Shown here: positions 9,217 to 18,148 of the stretch, one piece after another | Position numbering within the stretch: the first letter of the stretch is position 1 | Layout of the letters: each line of letters begins with the position of its first letter | Source of the DNA: Pseudomonas sediminis | GTDB taxonomy: Bacteria; Pseudomonadota; Gammaproteobacteria; Pseudomonadales; Pseudomonadaceae | DNA: 64,000 nucleotides | Assembly (NCBI RefSeq): GCF_002741105.1 | Contig: NZ_NIQU01000003.1 | Coordinates: 376,883 to 440,882 of the forward strand | Direction: 5' to 3' | Position numbers and translations under genes: made by a program | Notes under the pieces: model-generated | Seen by the model: the letters and a program-made list of their open reading frames with translations, nothing else | What the model was told of the DNA's origin: nothing | Database searches by the model: none

Positions 9217-10305
9217 ATGAATAGCACGATGGCTGATTTACCGATCGACGACCTCAACGTCGCTTCCAACGAAACCCTGATCACCCCCGATCAGCTCAAA
9301 CGCGAAATCCCCCTGACCGATGCCGCACTGAAGACCGTCGCCCATGGTCGCCAGGTGGTACGTGACATCCTCGACGGCAAGGATCATCGCCTGTTCGTGG
9401 TCGTCGGCCCTTGCTCCATCCACGACATCAAGGCCGCTCACGAATATGCCGAGCGCCTCAAGGTGCTGGCTGCCGAGCTATCCGATAGCCTGTTCCTGGT
9501 CATGCGCGTGTACTTCGAGAAGCCGCGCACCACGGTCGGCTGGAAAGGCCTGATCAACGACCCCTATCTGGATGACTCGTTCAAGATCCAGGACGGCCTA
9601 CACATCGGCCGCAAGCTGCTGCGCGACCTGGCAGAAATGGGCCTGCCCACCGCCACCGAGGCGCTCGACCCGATCTCCCCGCAGTACCTGCAGGACCTGA
9701 TCAGTTGGTCGGCCATCGGTGCGCGTACCACCGAATCCCAGACCCACCGTGAAATGGCCTCGGGCCTGTCCTCGGCCGTTGGCTTCAAGAACGGCACCGA
9801 TGGCGGCCTGACCGTGGCCATCAACGCCCTGCAATCGGTTTCCAGCCCGCACCGCTTCCTCGGCATCAACCAGGAAGGTGGCGTATCCATCGTCACCACC
9901 AAGGGCAATGCCTATGGCCACGTGGTATTGCGCGGCGGCAACGGCAAGCCCAACTACGATTCGGTCAGCGTTGCCATTTGTGAGCAGGAACTGACAAAAG
10001 CCGGCATTCGCCCAAACATCATGGTCGATTGCAGCCACGCCAACTCCAACAAGGACCCGGCCCTGCAGCCATTGGTTCTGGAGAACGTGGCCAACCAGAT
10101 TCTCGAAGGCAACAACTCCATCGTTGGCCTGATGGTCGAGAGTCACCTGGGCTGGGGCAACCAGTCGATTCCGAAGAATCTGTGCGACCTCAAGTACGGC
10201 GTATCCATCACCGATGCCTGTATCGACTGGGATACCACCGAGAAAAGCCTGCGCAGCATGCACGCCAAGCTCAAGGATGTACTGCCCAAGCGCCCTCGCG
10301 GCTAA
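9217..10305 (+). CDS. Class I DAHP synthase (3-deoxy-7-phosphoheptulonate synthase)
   Basis: The enzyme condenses phosphoenolpyruvate and erythrose 4-phosphate, the first step of the shikimate pathway. The 362-residue product has the class I signatures VVGPCSIHD, VYFEKPRTTVGWKG, GARTTESQTHREMASG and NIMVDCSHANS, which include the metal-binding Cys and His. The start may be the ATG at 9217 or the in-frame ATG at 9229 (MADLPIDDLN); neither has a strong ribosome site. It resembles AroF/AroG/AroH paralogues, and which amino acid inhibits it cannot be read from sequence. A strong terminator follows. Confidence 0.93.
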   Translation: MNSTMADLPIDDLNVASNETLITPDQLKREIPLTDAALKTVAHGRQVVRDILDGKDHRLFVVVGPCSIHDIKAAHEYAERLKVLAAELSDSLFLVMRVYFEKPRTTVGWKGLINDPYLDDSFKIQDGLHIGRKLLRDLAEMGLPTATEALDPISPQYLQDLISWSAIGARTTESQTHREMASGLSSAVGFKNGTDGGLTVAINALQSVSSPHRFLGINQEGGVSIVTTKGNAYGHVVLRGGNGKPNYDSVSVAICEQELTKAGIRPNIMVDCSHANSNKDPALQPLVLENVANQILEGNNSIVGLMVESHLGWGNQSIPKNLCDLKYGVSITDACIDWDTTEKSLRSMHAKLKDVLPKRPRG

Positions 10306-10322
10306 AAATCGCAGCAGCAACG

Positions 10323-10350
10323 AAAACGCCGGGCAATGCCCGGCGTTTTT
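10323..10350 (+). terminator. Rho-independent terminator after the DAHP synthase gene
   Basis: The hairpin pairs AACGCCGGGC with GCCCGGCGTT around a small loop and is followed by TTTTT. Confidence 0.92.
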
Positions 10351-10368
10351 GTATCCGCATTCACGTAG

Positions 10369-10386
10369 GGTGGGCTTCAGCCCACC
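10369..10386. repeat. Short REP-like palindrome
   Basis: GGTGGGCT and AGCCCACC pair around a two-base loop, preceded by GTAG. The GTAGGGTG beginning is shared with the hairpin at 20510, so it is probably a member of a dispersed intergenic palindrome family. Confidence 0.55.
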
Positions 10387-10424
10387 ATGACGCTCAGCGC
10401 GGGCTGTAAGTCTCCAAATCGATC

Positions 10425-10697
10425 CTACTGGTGACGCGCACGTCGCTCCATGTAGCGCTCGACGTAGGAGCACGACGGAATCACCGTGTAACCCTTGCCT
10501 TCGGCGTACTGTAGGGCATGCTCGGTCAGTGCGGCGGCGATGCCACGGCCACGCAGGCCGTTGGGTACGAAGGTGCGATAGATGTCCAGCGTCTGCTTGC
10601 CCAGATCCATATAGGCCAGATAGGCACGATCACCATCGACGGTCGTCACGAACTGGTGACTCGTCTGGTCATGGTGGATGGACAAACCCTCGCTCAT
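10425..10697 (-). CDS. Small GNAT-fold N-acetyltransferase (YjdJ/NATD1-like)
   Basis: The 90-residue product is a minimal GNAT domain. It shows YLAYMDLGKQTLDIYRTFVP and the acetyl-CoA binding loop PNGLRGRGIAAALTEHAL, then VIPSCSYVERYM, as in the YjdJ/NATD1 group. The ATG at 10697 has a GAGGAG site seven bases upstream; the longer frame upstream has no family similarity. The acceptor substrate is unknown for most of this group. It stands alone between the DAHP synthase terminator region and the GntP permease. Confidence 0.85.
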   Translation of the reverse strand: MSEGLSIHHDQTSHQFVTTVDGDRAYLAYMDLGKQTLDIYRTFVPNGLRGRGIAAALTEHALQYAEGKGYTVIPSCSYVERYMERRARHQ

Positions 10698-10843
10698 CTT
10701 CACTCCTCTAGCCGCCAACCATTAGCGGCGCATCTATTTTTACTTCATACCGGTGCTGCGGCAAAAGCGCAAATTCTGATGCCACTTCCGACCTATGCAA
10801 TTGGCCAAGCTTATCAGTCGGCGAACCGCCCAGCCACGAGCAA

Positions 10844-12217
10844 TCAGAAGCTCAACACTGCGATACAGAGCAAAGCCGCAATCACGGGGATCAGTACCGT
10901 GATGACGAAGATATCCTTGTATGCCTGCTTGTGAGTCAGGCCCATGATCATCAGCATCGCAATCACTGCACCACAATGTGGCAGCGAATCGAGACCACCT
11001 GCGGTGATATTGGCGATCCGGTGCAACACCTCAGGGTCCACCCCCATATCCAGGTAACGCGGCGCCAGGGTCTGCATGAAGATCTGCAGGCCACCAGACG
11101 AAGAACCGACGATCCCCGATACCACGCTGACCGATGCGAACACCGACAACAGCGGCGGCAGATCCACCCCCAGTATCCACTGGGCGAACTGAGCGAACCC
11201 TGCGGTTTGGGTAACCACACCGCCAAAGCCGATAACTGCAGCGGTATTGAGCAGCGGCATGATCGCATCGTCCGCCCCCTGCCCCAGCAGACCGAGGGTA
11301 TTACGACGCAACGCCGAAAACATCAGCACAGCGACACCGGTAGCGATCACCAAGGCCAGACTGGGCCAGAGAATCGGCTGCGACTGACTGAAGACCAACA
11401 ATCCACCTAGAGCCCCCTCACCCGGTACAGCCGCACCGGACAGAGCGAGCAGGCGCGGCAGCAGGATGATTCCCAGCACCACGATGATCGGCACCAGCGC
11501 CATCCCCCAATGCGGCCCGCTACCCGGCGCACCGGCCAACTGCTGCATACGTTCGTCCTGCGCGTTAGGCTCGAACCCTTCACCGCGCTCGCGCGCCAGA
11601 CGCCATTCGCGTTGCAGATAGGCCATACCCAACACGATCATTACCAGCGAGGCGAGCAGACCAATCCAGGCACCTGCGAACAGATCGGTACCCAACGCAC
11701 TGGCGGCGATCACGTTGTGAATCGACGGTGAGCCAGGCAAGGCCGTCATGGTGAAGGTTCCCGCACCCAGCGCCGTGGCTGCGCAGAACAATCGCTTGGG
11801 CAGATTGGCCTCGCGCATCAAGGTAATACCCAGCGGATACATGGTGAAGATCACCACGAATACCACCACCCCGCCATAGGTGAGAACGGCACACACCAGC
11901 ATCGCCACCCAGAGCGTGCGCTGCGTACCCAGGCCGCGGGTGATGGCCTGAGCAATACTGCTGGCCGCCTGGCTGGCAGCCATGACCTTGCCGAAGATCG
12001 CCCCACAGAGAAACAGCACGAAGAACTTGCCGGCAAAGGTGAATGCACCCAAGGGGCCGAATGGAAAGTGCTCGAGCAGCGCACCTGGTACGGCGACGCC
12101 ATTGGTCAGTGCCACCAGAATCGAACAGAGCAATGCGGCGATGAATATGTTCACCCCGCGCAACGCCATGAAGATAAGTAGCGCCAAGCCCAGCAAGAGC
12201 CCCAAATTCCCAAGCAT
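10844..12217 (-). CDS. GntP-family permease
   Basis: An integral membrane protein of 457 residues with about 12 hydrophobic segments and a polar loop in the middle (about residues 205-235). GntP-type features are TYGGVVVFVVIFTMYPLG, GAGTFTMTALPGSPSIHN and the C-terminal GVDPEVLHRIANITAGGLDS. The family carries gluconate, and in several members citrate or hydroxy acids, by proton symport across the inner membrane. I prefer the ATG at 12217 (GAGGGG six bases upstream) to the ATG two codons earlier, which has no spacing. It stands alone, so the substrate is not shown by context. Confidence 0.85.
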   Translation of the reverse strand: MLGNLGLLLGLALLIFMALRGVNIFIAALLCSILVALTNGVAVPGALLEHFPFGPLGAFTFAGKFFVLFLCGAIFGKVMAASQAASSIAQAITRGLGTQRTLWVAMLVCAVLTYGGVVVFVVIFTMYPLGITLMREANLPKRLFCAATALGAGTFTMTALPGSPSIHNVIAASALGTDLFAGAWIGLLASLVMIVLGMAYLQREWRLARERGEGFEPNAQDERMQQLAGAPGSGPHWGMALVPIIVVLGIILLPRLLALSGAAVPGEGALGGLLVFSQSQPILWPSLALVIATGVAVLMFSALRRNTLGLLGQGADDAIMPLLNTAAVIGFGGVVTQTAGFAQFAQWILGVDLPPLLSVFASVSVVSGIVGSSSGGLQIFMQTLAPRYLDMGVDPEVLHRIANITAGGLDSLPHCGAVIAMLMIMGLTHKQAYKDIFVITVLIPVIAALLCIAVLSF

Positions 12218-12487
12218 CTGCATCCCCTCTTTATTGTTTTAGTTTCAACGCCGGGACAGTTATAACAGTTCGTACAATCGCTACACTGTATGGATTACGT
12301 AACTGGCTGTTTTTTAGCCAGCCCGCGCAGGCTCTACCCTTCAGCGCCCTGCTCGAAGAAAAAAAACCTGCAACTCTTGCCCTGGCTCCGTTTACTTACT
12401 AAAAGTAATAGGTAGTATGTACGCCGGCTAATTTCCCGCAGTTGGGGAATTGCTCTTTATGGAAAACTCCACCTCAAGGGGAACACG

Positions 12488-12739
12488 ATGAACAACGTTC
12501 TGAAATTCTCTGCTCTGGCTCTGGCCGCAGTTCTGGCTACCGGTTGCAGCAGCATGTCCAAAGAAACCGAAGCTCGCCTGACTGCTACCGAAGACGCAGC
12601 AGCTCGCGCTCAAGCCCGTGCTGACGAAGCCTACCGCAAGGCTGATGAAGCTCTGGCCGCCGCTCAGAAAGCTCAGCAAACTGCTGACGAAGCCAATGAG
12701 CGCGCTCTGCGCATGCTGGAAAAAGCCAGCCGCAAGTAA
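12488..12739 (+). CDS. oprI: Major outer-membrane lipoprotein OprI
   Basis: The 83-residue lipoprotein is the Pseudomonas counterpart of Braun's lipoprotein. The signal peptide ends in the lipobox LATGC, giving lipidated Cys20. The mature part is an Ala/Glu/Arg-rich helix ([20 protein letters not shown] and following) expected to form a coiled-coil trimer. The C-terminal Lys allows linkage to peptidoglycan. A strong AAGGGGAA ribosome site precedes the ATG and a strong terminator follows, fitting very high expression. A TTACT-AAA-AGTAA palindrome at 12396-12408 lies in the promoter region. An L,D-transpeptidase faces it downstream. Confidence 0.97.
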   Translation: MNNVLKFSALALAAVLATGCSSMSKETEARLTATEDAAARAQARADEAYRKADEALAAAQKAQQTADEANERALRMLEKASRK

Positions 12740-12756
12740 TTGCGACTCGTTTCTTC

Positions 12757-12790
12757 GAAAGCCGCCCCAGGCAACTGGTGCGGCTTTTTT
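12757..12790 (+). terminator. Rho-independent terminator of oprI
   Basis: AAAGCCGC pairs with GCGGCTTT around a 14-base interior and is followed by a T-run. Confidence 0.88.
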
Positions 12791-12841
12791 ATTACCCACT
12801 AATGACCTGCCACCCTCAGAACAGCTCGATTACCAGACAAT

Positions 12842-12876
12842 AAAAAACCCGCGTACACGAATGCAGGCGGGCTTTT
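12842..12876 (-). terminator. Rho-independent terminator of the L,D-transpeptidase gene
   Basis: Read on the minus strand, GCCCGC pairs with GCGGGT and is followed by TTTTTTA. It lies between the convergent oprI and transpeptidase genes. Confidence 0.8.
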
Positions 12877-12889
12877 GCAACTGGGGTGA

Positions 12890-13846
12890 TCAGAACGGGC
12901 TGTCGCTGCTCGCCACCACGCTCTCGGTCTGTGCCGCGATAGGCACCGGCATGCCGTCCTCGGCAGCAACCACTTCACGAACCATCTCCCAGTCAAGACG
13001 CAGGCCGCTGAGTTCGTCACGCTTGAGCAGCGCATTGATCACCGCCGTGTGCTTGTCGACGACGGATGGATCACCCTCATCATCCAGCGGCGCATGCGCT
13101 TCCAGATAGACCTTGCCACCGCTGACGCCGAACTTGTACGGCTCGTTCAGAATGCGCACGGGAGTGCCGACAGGCACCATGCCCGCCAACTCCAGCACGT
13201 TGTGATTGAGCATGCGGAAGCAGCCATGGCTGACGCGCATGCCGATACCGAACTTCTTGTTCGAACCATGGATCAGGTAACCCGGGAACGACAGTGTCAT
13301 CTTGTATGGGCCCAGTGGATTGTCCGGGCCTGGCGGCACAACAGTGGGCAGAATATCGCCGTCAGCAGCGTGCTCATCACGGATCGACTGGGGCGGATAC
13401 CAGGCCGGGTTCGGCGTCTTCACCGTTACCCGGCCAACACCCAGTGGTGATCCCCAGCCTTCACGACCGATGCCCAGTGGGAAGGTATGCACGACGTTCT
13501 GCCCTTTCGGGAAGTAGTAGAGACGGTACTCGGCCAGGTTGATCACGATACCTTCACGTGGGCCCGGCGGCAGCACGTAACGCGTCGGCAGGATGATCTC
13601 GCTGCCCTCGCCCGGCAGCCAGGGGTCGACGCCTGGGTTGGCTGCGACCATTTCCAGATAGCCGAGGTCGTTTGCCGTTCCCAGATCGGCAAAGGTGTCC
13701 TCGTACTTGGCCTTGATCACATGTACCTGGCCCACCACATCCTCGCCTGGCGGCGGCAGTGGAAGTTCGAGAGCCTGCACTGCGGCACTGGAGCACAGTG
13801 CGACCAGAGTCAGGCAGCGGTTGACCGCAGAAAAGCGCGACAACAT
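12890..13846 (-). CDS. Periplasmic L,D-transpeptidase (YkuD/ErfK-YbiS family)
   Basis: The 318-residue protein has a Sec signal peptide (cleavage probably after VQA, near residue 25), a LysM-like segment at about 40-88, and a YkuD domain at about 97-215. The catalytic motif is HGSNKKFGIG...VSHGCFRM, with His193 and Cys209. E. coli relatives attach Braun's lipoprotein to meso-diaminopimelate or make 3-3 peptidoglycan cross-links. Because it lies tail-to-tail with oprI, a role in anchoring OprI is an attractive inference, though not shown by sequence alone. Confidence 0.92.
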   Translation of the reverse strand: MLSRFSAVNRCLTLVALCSSAAVQALELPLPPPGEDVVGQVHVIKAKYEDTFADLGTANDLGYLEMVAANPGVDPWLPGEGSEIILPTRYVLPPGPREGIVINLAEYRLYYFPKGQNVVHTFPLGIGREGWGSPLGVGRVTVKTPNPAWYPPQSIRDEHAADGDILPTVVPPGPDNPLGPYKMTLSFPGYLIHGSNKKFGIGMRVSHGCFRMLNHNVLELAGMVPVGTPVRILNEPYKFGVSGGKVYLEAHAPLDDEGDPSVVDKHTAVINALLKRDELSGLRLDWEMVREVVAAEDGMPVPIAAQTESVVASSDSPF

Positions 13847-13917
13847 CCGGGATGTCCCTTGAAGAGTTGAATGATATTACGGCGATTGTACACCGCGATT
13901 TGCAAGCCGGGCAGGCG

Positions 13918-14199
13918 TCAGCCATCTGCCCAATTCGAGCACAGTCCCTGACGCTGGGCCTCGAATGTCGCCAGGCAGGCTGGGCACAAGCGACGATCAC
14001 GCAGCCAGGCCTTTTCCAAGGTCCGCCAACGCGGTTGTGCCGGCAACAAACCACCACACAATGTGCGATCAGCATGCCCACCCAGGCGCAACTGACGAGC
14101 CACCAGGTGCACACGCACCTCACGACAGGCGAACAGATCCAGCTGCTCATCCGGCTCGATCAGTTGGTAGGCATAAAGGGACCAGGCGGGACGCGGCAT
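13918..14199 (-). CDS. Small cysteine-rich conserved hypothetical protein
   Basis: The 93-residue product starts at an ATG with a GGAG site. It begins MPRPAWSLYAYQLIEPDEQL and contains several Cys, including a CPAC knuckle in RRLCPACLATFEAQ and single Cys residues before and after it. This resembles a small zinc-binding or zinc-ribbon protein, but I do not recognise a named family. It lies between the transpeptidase and tesA on the same strand. The position matches a small hypothetical gene that I recall between these neighbours in P. aeruginosa. No function can be given. Confidence 0.65.
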   Translation of the reverse strand: MPRPAWSLYAYQLIEPDEQLDLFACREVRVHLVARQLRLGGHADRTLCGGLLPAQPRWRTLEKAWLRDRRLCPACLATFEAQRQGLCSNWADG

Positions 14200-14289
14200 C
14201 TGGGGCTCCGTGACAGGTCGGCCACATTAGCCGAAAGGCCTGAGGTGGAAAAGCCTCTGCCTACTCAGTTTTCCGACATCCACAGGCGC

Positions 14290-14895
14290 TCAAAGCATGG
14301 GTTTCAACGTCGGCCAGACGTTGTCCAGCAACACTGCCTGCGCAGACTCGGTCGGGTGAATGCCGTCGGCCTGCATCATTCCCGGCACGCCACCAACGCC
14401 CTCGAGGAAAAACGGCACCAGCGGCACCTTCTTCTGCTCCGCCAAATCAGCAAACACCTGGGCGAAAGCCTTGGTGTAGCGCGCCCCATAGTTTGGCGGC
14501 AGACGCATCCCCAAAATGAGCACCTTGGCCCCTGCCTGCTGTGATTTCTCAACCATCGACGCAAGATTCTGTTGCAATTGCGCAGGAGGCTGCCCGCGCA
14601 GGCCATCGTTGCCACCCAACTCGATGATGACCAGTTCCGGCTTATGCTCCGCGATCAGCGCAGAGAGCCGCGCGGCGCCGCCTGCACTGGTATCGCCGCT
14701 GATCGACGCGTTGACCACGGTATGCTCGAAACCCTCCTCCTCAAGGCGCTTTTCCAGCAAAGCAACCCACCCCACGCGGCTATCCAGGCCAAAAGCGGCG
14801 CTGATACTATCGCCGACCACAAGCAGGGTGCCTGCAACCGCTCCCTGAGCCCAGAACATCAGGGCCAAGGCACCACTCAGCCACCATGCACGCAT
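14290..14895 (-). CDS. tesA: Multifunctional periplasmic thioesterase/lysophospholipase TesA
   Basis: The 201-residue protein is a GDSL/SGNH hydrolase. A signal peptide ends at about residue 21 (GAVA/GT). The catalytic blocks are VVGDSISAAFG (Ser30), ASISGDTSAGG, ELGGNDGLRG and the C-terminal DGIHPTESAQ with the Asp-His pair. E. coli and Pseudomonas TesA hydrolyse acyl-CoA, lysophospholipid and various esters in the periplasm. The start codon lies 12 bases from the divergent ABC transporter start, so each promoter must sit in the other's coding region or immediately at the gap. Confidence 0.95.
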   Translation of the reverse strand: MRAWWLSGALALMFWAQGAVAGTLLVVGDSISAAFGLDSRVGWVALLEKRLEEEGFEHTVVNASISGDTSAGGAARLSALIAEHKPELVIIELGGNDGLRGQPPAQLQQNLASMVEKSQQAGAKVLILGMRLPPNYGARYTKAFAQVFADLAEQKKVPLVPFFLEGVGGVPGMMQADGIHPTESAQAVLLDNVWPTLKPML

Positions 14896-14906
14896 TTGGA
14901 ATCTCC

Positions 14907-15590
14907 ATGACTTCGAGCATTCTCGCTGCGCGGAACCTTAGCAAAGTGGTCAGCAGCACGGAAGGCGAGCTGACAATCCTTCATGACCTCGACCTCGACC
15001 TGAACAAAGGCGATAGCCTGGCCATCGTCGGCAGCTCTGGCTCCGGAAAATCCACCCTACTCGGCCTGCTGGCTGGCCTCGACCTGCCCAGCGGCGGCGC
15101 CGTATTGCTGGCCGGCAACAACCTCAGCGAGCTCGACGAGGACCAGCGTGCACGTCTGCGCGCCGAGCACGTGGGCTTCGTCTTCCAGTCGTTCCAGTTG
15201 CTCGACAGCCTCAACGCGCTGGAAAACGTGATGCTACCGCTGGAGCTGGAAGGTCACGCCGATGCCCGCCAGCGCGCCCGAGCCCTACTCGAACGCGTCG
15301 GCCTGGGCCAACGCCTGACCCACTACCCGCGCCAGCTTTCTGGTGGCGAACAACAGCGCGTGGCCATCGCGCGGGCCTTCGCCGCCGAGCCCGACGTGCT
15401 GTTCGCCGACGAACCCACCGGTAACCTCGACAGCCACACCGGCGAACGCATCAGCGACCTGCTCTTTCAGCTCAACCAGGAGCGCGGCACCACCTTGGTG
15501 CTGGTCACCCATGACGAGCGCCTGGCACACCGCTGCCAGCGCCTGATCCGCCTTGAAGCCGGACACCTGATCGACCGCGTGGAGCCCTGA
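14907..15590 (+). CDS. ABC transporter ATP-binding protein (LolD/YbbA type)
   Basis: The 227-residue ATPase has Walker [10 protein letters not shown] at residues 42-50, the signature [15 protein letters not shown], Walker [13 protein letters not shown] and the H-loop LVTHD. It is of the MacB/LolD/YbbA class that pairs with FtsX-like permeases, and the next gene encodes one, starting within its stop codon (TGATG). I chose the ATG at 14907 over the one at 14886, because the product then starts [13 protein letters not shown] as in YbbA-type proteins. E. coli YbbA-YbbP is also divergent from tesA, supporting this identification. Confidence 0.92.
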   Translation: MTSSILAARNLSKVVSSTEGELTILHDLDLDLNKGDSLAIVGSSGSGKSTLLGLLAGLDLPSGGAVLLAGNNLSELDEDQRARLRAEHVGFVFQSFQLLDSLNALENVMLPLELEGHADARQRARALLERVGLGQRLTHYPRQLSGGEQQRVAIARAFAAEPDVLFADEPTGNLDSHTGERISDLLFQLNQERGTTLVLVTHDERLAHRCQRLIRLEAGHLIDRVEP

Positions 15591-18094
15591 TGAAACGCGT
15601 GCCCTTGACTCGCCTGTTTTCGCTCGCTGCCCGCCAACTGCTGCGCGATGCCCGCGCTGGCGAGTTGCGGGTGCTGTTCTTCGCCTTGCTGGTCGCAGTG
15701 GCAGCGAGCAGCGCCATTGGCTATTTCAGCGCACGCCTGAATGACGCCATGCTGCTGCGCGCCAGTGAGTTTCTCGCCGCAGATCTACGCCTGAGCGGTA
15801 GCTCACCCGCCAGCCAGGAACAGATAGACGCAGGGCTCAAGCTGGGCCTTGATCACGCCCAGGCGGTGGAGTTTTCCAGTGTGGTTGCCGCTGCGGATGG
15901 CATTCAACTGGCCAGCGTAAAGGCAGCCAACAGCCGTTATCCGCTGCGCGGCGAACTGAGGAGCGCTGCCGAACCCTACGCACCAGAGGAAGCGGGTTCC
16001 AGCCCGCGCCCCGGTGAGGTCTGGGCCGAAGCACGCCTGATGGTCGCGCTGAATCTGAAGATTGGCGATGAACTGGAAATAGGGTCCAAGACCCTGCGCT
16101 TGAGCCGCGTGCTGACCTATGACCCGGACACCGCTGGCGATTTCTACAGCCTGACGCCGCGCGTGCTGATGCACCTGGACGACCTTGCCGCCACCGAGGT
16201 GGTGCAGCCTGGCAGTCGCGTGCGCTTCCGCGAACTCTGGCGCGGCGATGCCGACGCCCTGGCCGCCTACCGCCAGGCCGTAGAAGCCGGTCTGGAGCCC
16301 AATCAGCGCCTGGACGACGCCCGTGACGGTAATCGCCAGGTAGGCGGCGCCCTCGGCCGTGCCGAACGCTATCTGAACCTGGCCAGCCTCGCGGCGGTGC
16401 TGCTCGCCGGCGTCGCAGTGGCACTGTCGGCGGCACGCTTCGCCGCAAGGCGCTTCGACGCCAGCGCCCTGCTGCGCTGCCTCGGGCTGTCGCGACGCGA
16501 AGCGCTGGCACTGTTCGGCCTGCAACTGGCGTTGCTCGGGCTGGTTGCCTGCGTGATCGGCGCGCTGCTGGGCTGGGCTGGCCAGCACGTGCTGTTCTAT
16601 CTGCTGCGTGGCCTGATCCCCGATGACCTACCACCTGCCCATCTTTGGCCTGCATTGGCCGGGATGGCCACCGGCTTGGTGGCGCTGGCCGGTTTCGCCC
16701 TGCCGCCGCTGGCTGCGCTCGGCCGCGTGCCGCCGCTACGCGTCTTGCGCCGCGACATGCTGCCGGTACCGGCCAGTTCCTGGCTGGTCTACGGTGCGGC
16801 GCTGGTTGCGCTGGGCCTGATCATGTGGCGCCTGAGTCTGGACCTGAAACTGACGCTGGCACTGCTGGGTGGCGGTCTACTCGCCGCATTGCTGCTCGGC
16901 GGTCTGCTGCTGCTCGGTCTGCAAAGCCTTCGCCGCCTGCTGCAACGCGCCGCCTTGCCCTGGCGCCTGGGCCTCGGCCAACTGCTGCGCCATCCGCTCG
17001 CTGCAGCAGGGCAATCGCTGGCCTTCGGCCTGATCCTGCTGGCCATGGCGCTGATCGCCCTGCTGCGTGGCGAGCTACTCGACACCTGGCAGGACCAGTT
17101 GCCGGAAGATGCGCCCAACCACTTCGCCCTCAACGTGTTGCCGGCCGAGCGCGATGCCTTCGCCGCGCGCCTGGCCGAACTGTCGCCACACCCGGCGCCA
17201 CTGTATCCGGTGGTACCGGGTCGCCTGATCATGATCAACGACGAGCCAGTACGCCAACTGGTGACCAAGGAAAGTCGCGGCGAACGCGCCATCCAACGCG
17301 ACCTGAGCCTGACCTGGGCGGAGCAGCTGCCGCCTGACAATCAGATCACCGCCGGCAGTTGGTGGAAGGCCGAGCACGCCAGCGATTTGCCTGGCGTTTC
17401 CGTCGAGGCCGAGCTGGCCGAAAGTCTGCAGCTGAAGCTCGGCGACCGCCTGCGTTTCAACGTCGGCGGCATCGAGCGCGAGGCGCAGGTCACCAGCCTG
17501 CGCCAGGTGGACTGGGACAGCTTCCAGCCGAACTTCTACATGATCTTCGAGCCGCAGACCCTGCAGGATCTACCTGCCACTTACCTGACGAGCTTCTACC
17601 TGCCGCCTGGCCAGGATGCAGAGCTGATCAAGCTCAGCCGCGCTTTCCCCAGCGTCACCTTGCTGCAGGTCGATGCCCTTCTTGCACAGTTGCGTAGCAT
17701 CCTCGCCCAGGTCACCCTGGCCATCGAATATGTGCTGCTGTTCGTACTCGCGGCCGGTATCACCGTTCTGCTCGCCGGACTGCAGGCGACCCTGGATGAA
17801 CGTATTCGTCAGGGTGCACTGCTGCGCGCTCTGGGCGCCGAGCGCAAGTTACTGATCAGCGCCCGACGTGCTGAGTTCGGCCTGCTCGGCGCTGCCGCCG
17901 GCCTGCTCGCCGCGCTGGGCTGTGAGCTGGTGAGCTTCCTGCTCTACCGCTATGCCTTCGATATGAGCTGGCAACCGCACCCCTGGCTGCTTCTGCTGCC
18001 GCTGATTGGTGCCTTGCTGATCGGTCTGGCCGGTGTTCTCGGCACCCGACGCGCACTCAATGCCAGCCCGTTAAGCGTGCTACGTGAGGGCTGA
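15590..18094 (+). CDS. FtsX-like ABC transporter permease (YbbP type)
   Basis: This 834-residue inner-membrane protein has an N-terminal membrane segment, a periplasmic region, and two clusters of hydrophobic helices (roughly residues 260-510 and 700-830) matching two FtsX/MacB permease units. That is the architecture of YbbP. Its start overlaps the ATPase stop by one base, so the pair is translated together. The exported or extracted substrate is unknown. The conserved neighbourhood with tesA hints at lipid or acyl substrates, an inference only. Confidence 0.9.
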   Translation: MKRVPLTRLFSLAARQLLRDARAGELRVLFFALLVAVAASSAIGYFSARLNDAMLLRASEFLAADLRLSGSSPASQEQIDAGLKLGLDHAQAVEFSSVVAAADGIQLASVKAANSRYPLRGELRSAAEPYAPEEAGSSPRPGEVWAEARLMVALNLKIGDELEIGSKTLRLSRVLTYDPDTAGDFYSLTPRVLMHLDDLAATEVVQPGSRVRFRELWRGDADALAAYRQAVEAGLEPNQRLDDARDGNRQVGGALGRAERYLNLASLAAVLLAGVAVALSAARFAARRFDASALLRCLGLSRREALALFGLQLALLGLVACVIGALLGWAGQHVLFYLLRGLIPDDLPPAHLWPALAGMATGLVALAGFALPPLAALGRVPPLRVLRRDMLPVPASSWLVYGAALVALGLIMWRLSLDLKLTLALLGGGLLAALLLGGLLLLGLQSLRRLLQRAALPWRLGLGQLLRHPLAAAGQSLAFGLILLAMALIALLRGELLDTWQDQLPEDAPNHFALNVLPAERDAFAARLAELSPHPAPLYPVVPGRLIMINDEPVRQLVTKESRGERAIQRDLSLTWAEQLPPDNQITAGSWWKAEHASDLPGVSVEAELAESLQLKLGDRLRFNVGGIEREAQVTSLRQVDWDSFQPNFYMIFEPQTLQDLPATYLTSFYLPPGQDAELIKLSRAFPSVTLLQVDALLAQLRSILAQVTLAIEYVLLFVLAAGITVLLAGLQATLDERIRQGALLRALGAERKLLISARRAEFGLLGAAAGLLAALGCELVSFLLYRYAFDMSWQPHPWLLLLPLIGALLIGLAGVLGTRRALNASPLSVLREG

Positions 18095-18148
18095 GAACCC
18101 TGAGAGGGGTTTGCTAGACTTGGCGCCCCTCTTCAGACCCTGAACACC

